Shown: positions 59,726-64,000 of the stretch, in pieces | Layout of the letters: the number at the start of each line of letters is the position of its first letter | Numbering within the stretch: the first letter of the stretch is position 1 | Translations under genes and position numbers: made by a program | Assembly: GCA_046328995.1 (NCBI GenBank) | Contig: JAXLVN010000005.1 | Span: forward strand, 186,001-250,000 | DNA: 64,000 nucleotides | Source: JADJXV01 sp046328995 | GTDB taxonomy: Bacteria; Bacteroidota; Ignavibacteria; Kapaibacteriales; UBA961 | Direction of reading: 5' to 3' | Notes under the pieces: generated by a model | Database searches by the model: none | What the model saw: the letters and a program-made list of their open reading frames with translations, nothing else | What the model was told of the DNA's origin: nothing

Positions 59726-59992
59726 TCAGTTGGAATGGATATGCTCCAAGATATCGACAAGATGGAGGATGTCTTTATGTTCTCCATGGTTATGATGGAT
59801 ATTGAGGAAGAAATCTCCATGCTGATTACAATGATGATAATTCACTAAATTCGGATGAGTAATCTTGTAGTGGGTATTATGGAACGTCCATTTCCCCGGT
59901 ACATAATGATCTAATACCGATTCAATTTCATCGGTAATGACGGGGTCTTTTGTATGCTTCCAATGATTGAGTTTTTTTTCGACTTTTGACAT
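59726..59992 (-). CDS. Small hypothetical protein, faintly HicA-like
   Basis: An 88-residue protein from the ATG at 59992 (an ATG-less extension starts 36 nt upstream). It is unusually rich in histidine: WTFHNTHYKITHPNLVNYHH, HHNHGEHKDILHLVDILEHI. The segment with HYKITHP and a following beta strand recalls HicA-type mRNA interferases, but the catalytic context is not convincing and no HicB gene is next to it. It converges with the GyrI-like gene across a shared terminator. The coding call rests on length and its isolation; the function is unknown. Confidence 0.45.
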   Translation of the reverse strand: MSKVEKKLNHWKHTKDPVITDEIESVLDHYVPGKWTFHNTHYKITHPNLVNYHHCNQHGDFFLNIHHNHGEHKDILHLVDILEHIHSN

Positions 59993-60199
59993 AGATTTCC
60001 CTTGAATACTATTAATGAATGTTACCATGAGCGCAGAAGCTAACCATTTGAAAATTAGAAAGTTCTGCGAACATTACACTGCGAAATTAGGGCTCGGAAT
60101 TTACAATGACAATGACATTCATCATTGGAGGCATAATTAAACAGAAGAATCATTTCAGAAGGGAATTCACTCTACCGTAAAGAGCATTACCGGTAAAGA

Positions 60200-60232
60200 A
60201 AAAGCCGCATTCAACTTGAGAATGCGGCTTTT
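60200..60232 (-). terminator. Terminator of PNGase F-like gene
   Basis: AAAAGCCGCATTC pairs with GAATGCGGCTTTT across AACTTGA, 39 nt beyond the stop of the minus-strand T9SS gene. Confidence 0.85.
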
Positions 60233-60270
60233 GTATTTCTGCAGGAAGGAAGGAAGTATCACACCTGAAC

Positions 60271-62565
60271 TCAATGTATAATTGCAATTGGAATGACCGT
60301 TGTCGAGCCAAGCGCGCGAAGCGAAAGATGGTACATTCCCGACGGGAATTCCAATCCATTGAGCGTGACGTGCTCGATTGTTGAAGCATTATTTCCATTA
60401 AAGAGGACGGCTACTTCTTGTCCTAAATTATTCACAAGAGCAAGACGAGCAGCGACTTGCGTCGGAGAGTCCACTCCAAAAGAAATAATACTTTCCGTTG
60501 ATACCGTATTCGGTGCAGCTTCGAGCAGCAGTGCGGGCTTGGCTTCTGCAGAGTACTCTTCGACGCCAACCGGACCGGCTGTTCCGACGAGACGTACTCC
60601 TAATGTCGGAGTAAAGTCACTGTTGGTCGGGATGTTTAATTTGGCTGAGAAAGCACCTGTCGCTGTCGGAGCAAATTCAACGACGACCTGGAAGGTCTCA
60701 CCAAATGGAATAAATACCTTGCCTGTGCTGTCCAAAGCGGGTATCGTCTCGACAATCGTGAATCCTTTGTTTTTGAGGAAGACGTATGGTTCACTCGTAA
60801 TCTGCAACCCTTCATTATTCTTCGGTGTTACCTCAGCAGTCATTCTCTTGGGCTTGTTCATCGGAATCGTTCCGAAGTTCATGGTATCGAGATTGATAGT
60901 ACCTTCCGGCTTCGGAGCGATACGGAATTGCTGATAGACCTCCGTTCCGAAGTCACCATCGAAGGTCGCAAGCACAGAGGCGCCGCTGCCTAAGCTGAGG
61001 GAACCGCTGCCGAGCTGCGAGCGTGTAGCCCACCAATCGAGGCCATAGTGCCAGTTATTGGTGAACCGGAATTCGTAGCAGCCGTCCTCGAGAGAGAGCT
61101 TTTCGGTGTACGTCTTATTGTCTTCGTAATTTTTTCCTTCAGCAATGACATCGCCGTTTGAATTTTTAACGGTCCATTGATATTGTTGAGCGGCGTTTTT
61201 ATTGGTTTTGAGGCGGATCTCAACGTCTTTCGGATAGGTCGGGGGCGCGACGAATTCCCGGGCACCGTAATTATTGACCGCATACTCATCCTTTTTTCCG
61301 TTCGGATTGGAGAGCGTGACCTCGAAGGTGTTGTTTTTATTCGTCGTACCTAAATCGAGCGACGGGAGCGTCACTTCGACTTCCTGCATAAAATCGAGAT
61401 TCCCTTTCCAGGTATAGGTTTTGGAACCGACGCCTTTGAGTCCGTACGTAATATCGACCGACGTCAATTGCTGACTGCCTGTATTTCGGATCATAATTAT
61501 CGGGCTGCCGCAGATAGGATTACGACGCTTGAAGATATCTTCTTTGGTTGGGGCAATAATGCGCTCAAGCGATACATCATTCGTAAAGCTTGGTGCGCCG
61601 TAGGTAAAGAGATACGAAGTAATTACATAATTTGGTGGCGTGCCTTGTCCGCCGGTGGGGAAGGTAAAGTCTTCCATATCAACGTCGATATCAAGAGAAT
61701 CATCCGGCTTGAGGAAGGGAGTCAGATCATAATCAAAAGGCGTCACTTCTGCACCGGGACACCAATTTGAACGGCTATAGACCCAGGTGCCGCCTTGCTT
61801 TGGAACAGGATTGAGGCCGCATGTTTCGCGCCATACGTGGCGTGAGTATTGTAAGTCACCGCGTACTTTGATATATTGAATTTTGTCGCAGAACTCGGCA
61901 CAGTTGTCCGGTTCCTGCCCGAATCCGTGACCCGTCTGTGTGACGCGGAGCTTAGCTCCTTTGACATCTTTAGATATATATCCTTTTTTCGGTGTGAGGA
62001 AATTTTCAATTGAAGTGGGCTGCCCATATTGTGGATTACCGTCCCAGAGAGGAATCACATTCAGCACTTCATGCGGCGGCGTACCGACGATGAAATCGAA
62101 CGTGAGCTCCAGGTCTTCCTGCATTACATTTGCATCCCAGGGATTGCGCATATTGGCATCGATAAAGACCGAGTCATGCAATAACGATGAAAAATCCGTG
62201 ACGTCCATTGTCCATGTAAATCCACTGCCAAGAGAGAGTCCATTACCATAGGGAGAAATATAACGCATAATTTCATACCGCTGCGGATTATTCGGCTTGG
62301 TAATAAACACATAATAGAGGTAATCCCATTCACCGCAGGGCTTACCGGGAGGACAACGGAGCTTGTAATTCATGAGTACTTTTTGGTAATGGACGCCCTT
62401 GGGAGGGCATACAAACCATACTTTTTGATTACCGAGAAATTCTATCGGGCGCACTTTAATCGTGTCTCCGTCGGCAGAAAACGCGGGCGTCGCGCCTATG
62501 AAGAACACAGTAAGAACGAGAGAAAAAAGCAGGGAACGAAGAGAGGAAGACGACGAAATGTTCAT
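60271..62565 (-). CDS. T9SS-sorted PNGase F-like glycosidase
   Basis: A 764-residue secreted protein from the ATG at 62565 (another lies 6 nt upstream) with a signal peptide (LLFSLVLTVFFIGATPAFSA). The PNGase F-like fold is seen at about 85-310: CGEWDYLYYVFITK, IMRYISPYG, then the C-terminal half with TGHGFGQEPDNCAEFCDKIQ, VWRETCGLNPVPKQGGTWVY, SRSNWCPGAEVTPFDYDLTP, the cysteine-rich pattern of peptide-N4-(N-acetyl-beta-glucosaminyl)asparagine amidases. It would remove N-glycans from glycoproteins outside the cell. Beta-sandwich segments (about 340-680) and a T9SS type A domain (FPSGMYHLSLRALG) end it. The catalytic residues were not verified. Confidence 0.8.
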   Translation of the reverse strand: MNISSSSSLRSLLFSLVLTVFFIGATPAFSADGDTIKVRPIEFLGNQKVWFVCPPKGVHYQKVLMNYKLRCPPGKPCGEWDYLYYVFITKPNNPQRYEIMRYISPYGNGLSLGSGFTWTMDVTDFSSLLHDSVFIDANMRNPWDANVMQEDLELTFDFIVGTPPHEVLNVIPLWDGNPQYGQPTSIENFLTPKKGYISKDVKGAKLRVTQTGHGFGQEPDNCAEFCDKIQYIKVRGDLQYSRHVWRETCGLNPVPKQGGTWVYSRSNWCPGAEVTPFDYDLTPFLKPDDSLDIDVDMEDFTFPTGGQGTPPNYVITSYLFTYGAPSFTNDVSLERIIAPTKEDIFKRRNPICGSPIIMIRNTGSQQLTSVDITYGLKGVGSKTYTWKGNLDFMQEVEVTLPSLDLGTTNKNNTFEVTLSNPNGKKDEYAVNNYGAREFVAPPTYPKDVEIRLKTNKNAAQQYQWTVKNSNGDVIAEGKNYEDNKTYTEKLSLEDGCYEFRFTNNWHYGLDWWATRSQLGSGSLSLGSGASVLATFDGDFGTEVYQQFRIAPKPEGTINLDTMNFGTIPMNKPKRMTAEVTPKNNEGLQITSEPYVFLKNKGFTIVETIPALDSTGKVFIPFGETFQVVVEFAPTATGAFSAKLNIPTNSDFTPTLGVRLVGTAGPVGVEEYSAEAKPALLLEAAPNTVSTESIISFGVDSPTQVAARLALVNNLGQEVAVLFNGNNASTIEHVTLNGLEFPSGMYHLSLRALGSTTVIPIAIIH

Positions 62566-62757
62566 GAACATACCTCAGGAATAGATGGAGCAGTTACTTC
62601 AAGAAATTATTTGAATATTGTAAGCGCAATATAACATTTTGGGTGATTTGTTCGATGCGAATTCTTTGGATTGGTGTTATATTTGTCAAGAGTTGCGTGC
62701 ATTATACCGCACGTGCTTTCTAGGTATTTGTTTATTCATTAATCGTACGAAACAGCT

Positions 62758-64000
62758 ATGGACACAAATTCTACTCCGCAAAAAGACTCAATCTCATCGA
62801 TGCAGCACGAACACAGAACATTCCCTCCACCAAAGGAATTCATTGAAAAAGCATGGATTAACTCGCAAAGTAAATTAGATTCAATCATCAAAAAAGCCGA
62901 AAAAGACCCTGTGCAATTCTGGTCAGAGCAGGCCGAAACGCTCGATTGGTTCCGCAAGTGGAATGTGGCGTTTAAGTGGAATAATCCAAAAGCTGAGTGG
63001 TTCTCCGGCGGGAAAATTAATATTTCCTTCAATTGTCTCGACCGTCATCTCACCACCTGGCGGAGGAATAAAGCAGCTATCATCTGGGAAGGTGAGCCGG
63101 GTGATATCCGCACGTTGACCTATTCTCAATTGCACCTTGAAGTGTGCAAATTTGCCGGAATATTACGTTCGCTCGGCGTGCAAAAAAGCGATGTCGTAGC
63201 AATTTACATGGGTATGGTGCCCGAAGCGGTGATTGCAATGCTTGCCTGCGCGCGCATTGGAGCGACTCATAATGTCGTCTTCGGCGGTTTCTCAGCCGAG
63301 GCGCTCCGTGAACGGATAAATGACTCTCAAGCAGTGGTCCTTGTGACGCAGGATGGCGCCTATCGCCGTGGCACGGAAGTCAATCTCAAGCATGCTGCCA
63401 ACGAGGCACTCGATCATTGTCCTTCCGTGCGGCATAGTGTTGTACTCCGACGGACCGGTGGTGAGGTAACCATGAAAGCCGGACGTGACCACTGGTGGCA
63501 TGATCTCATGCTCGGCGCGCCATCGAATATTCCGGCCGTGGAGCTTGGGAGCGAACATCCGCATTTCATCCTCTATACCAGCGGTTCGACCGGAAAGCCA
63601 AAGGGTATTGTTCATACAACCGGCGGGTATCTGACGCATGCCGCGTATTCAACGAAAGCTGTCTTTGATGTGCGGGATGACGATCTCTATTTCTGTACTG
63701 CCGATATCGGCTGGGTGACCGGACATAGCTATATAGTCTATGGTCCGCTCGCCAATGGTGCAAGCGTGCTTCTCTATGAAGGCGCGCCGAATTTCCCTCA
63801 ACCCGACCGATTCTGGGATATGATCGAGCGGCATAGAGTGACGATATTCTATACAGCGCCGACTGCTATCCGGGCGTTTATCCGCTGGGGTGATGGCTAT
63901 CCGTTAAAGCATGATTTATCGTCACTTCGGCTGATTGGTACGGTGGGCGAACCCATCAATCCGGAAGCATGGATGTGGTATCGGTCGATGATTGGCAAGG
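62758..64000 (+). CDS. acsA: Acetyl-CoA synthetase, 3' truncated by window
   Basis: The first 414 codons of an ANL-superfamily acetyl-CoA synthetase; the frame stays open to the right edge. The N-terminus FPPPKEFIEKAWINSQSKLD, the KINISFNCLDRHL segment, VVAIYMGMVPEAVIAMLACA, THNVVFGGFSAEALRERIND, and the AMP-binding loop YTSGSTGKPKGIVHTTGGYL (273 onward) are typical of Acs, followed by FCTADIGWVTGHSYIVYGPL. It converts acetate, ATP and CoA to acetyl-CoA. The start is the ATG at 62758. No stop is present, so length and C-terminal domain cannot be judged. Confidence 0.94.
   Translation, partial: MDTNSTPQKDSISSMQHEHRTFPPPKEFIEKAWINSQSKLDSIIKKAEKDPVQFWSEQAETLDWFRKWNVAFKWNNPKAEWFSGGKINISFNCLDRHLTTWRRNKAAIIWEGEPGDIRTLTYSQLHLEVCKFAGILRSLGVQKSDVVAIYMGMVPEAVIAMLACARIGATHNVVFGGFSAEALRERINDSQAVVLVTQDGAYRRGTEVNLKHAANEALDHCPSVRHSVVLRRTGGEVTMKAGRDHWWHDLMLGAPSNIPAVELGSEHPHFILYTSGSTGKPKGIVHTTGGYLTHAAYSTKAVFDVRDDDLYFCTADIGWVTGHSYIVYGPLANGASVLLYEGAPNFPQPDRFWDMIERHRVTIFYTAPTAIRAFIRWGDGYPLKHDLSSLRLIGTVGEPINPEAWMWYRSMIGK

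Overview
The window is a chromosomal segment of an aerobic, Gram-negative bacterium of the Bacteroidota/Chlorobi (FCB) group. The mix of genes best fits a Kapabacteria- or Ignavibacteria-like lineage; this is inferred from gene content, not from a marker phylogeny. The signs are five large secreted proteins with type IX secretion (T9SS) C-terminal sorting domains, an alternative complex III cluster, a menaquinone gene (menA), an atpD-atpC pair split from the rest of ATP synthase, and TTG-N20-TAnnTTTG promoter elements of the Bacteroidetes type. No rRNA, tRNA or CRISPR array was recognised by eye.

Layout. 1-3.9 kb: the end of an outer-membrane protein, a lipoprotein and a modular T9SS surface protein. 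4-6.7 kb: a UPF0598/hotdog-thioesterase fusion and proS. 7-21.8 kb: one long co-directional respiratory cluster. It holds a lipoprotein cytochrome c, an A2-type cytochrome c oxidase with its heme A enzymes (coxB, ctaD, ctaA, ctaB, coxC, coxD), a SCO copper chaperone, a small CPNC membrane protein, and alternative complex III (actABCDEF). Together these would carry electrons from menaquinol through ACIII and cytochrome c to oxygen.

22-36.6 kb is an accessory-looking region. It has a 13-repeat BNR/sortilin-like T9SS protein, a lipoprotein MsrB-MsrA fusion, AT-rich small genes (DUF2750 and a possible WapI/DUF6228-like protein), a T9SS protein, a RhuM-family gene, and a 2254-residue T9SS protein with two heparinase-like modules around a beta-helix. 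Two dispersed palindromic repeat families lie here. In one of them the hairpin is preserved by compensatory base changes.

36.8-42.3 kb (minus strand): a BaiN/HI0933-like flavoprotein, a rhomboid protease, a GNAT enzyme, a PAS histidine kinase and homogentisate dioxygenase. 42.4-49.1 kb: a glycosyltransferase, then (minus strand) menA, an MFS transporter, a TetR regulator with its own operator, and a TonB-dependent receptor. 49.4-55.3 kb: atpD-atpC, an HlyD-type adaptor, alanine dehydrogenase, a methyltransferase and a small unknown protein. 55.5-58.9 kb (minus strand): a compact arsenosugar biosynthesis operon (DUF2064 glycosyltransferase, GNAT, AhpD-like protein, ArsS, family 2 glycosyltransferase). 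59-64 kb: a GyrI-like protein, a small unknown, a PNGase F-like T9SS glycosidase, and the 5' part of acetyl-CoA synthetase running off the window.
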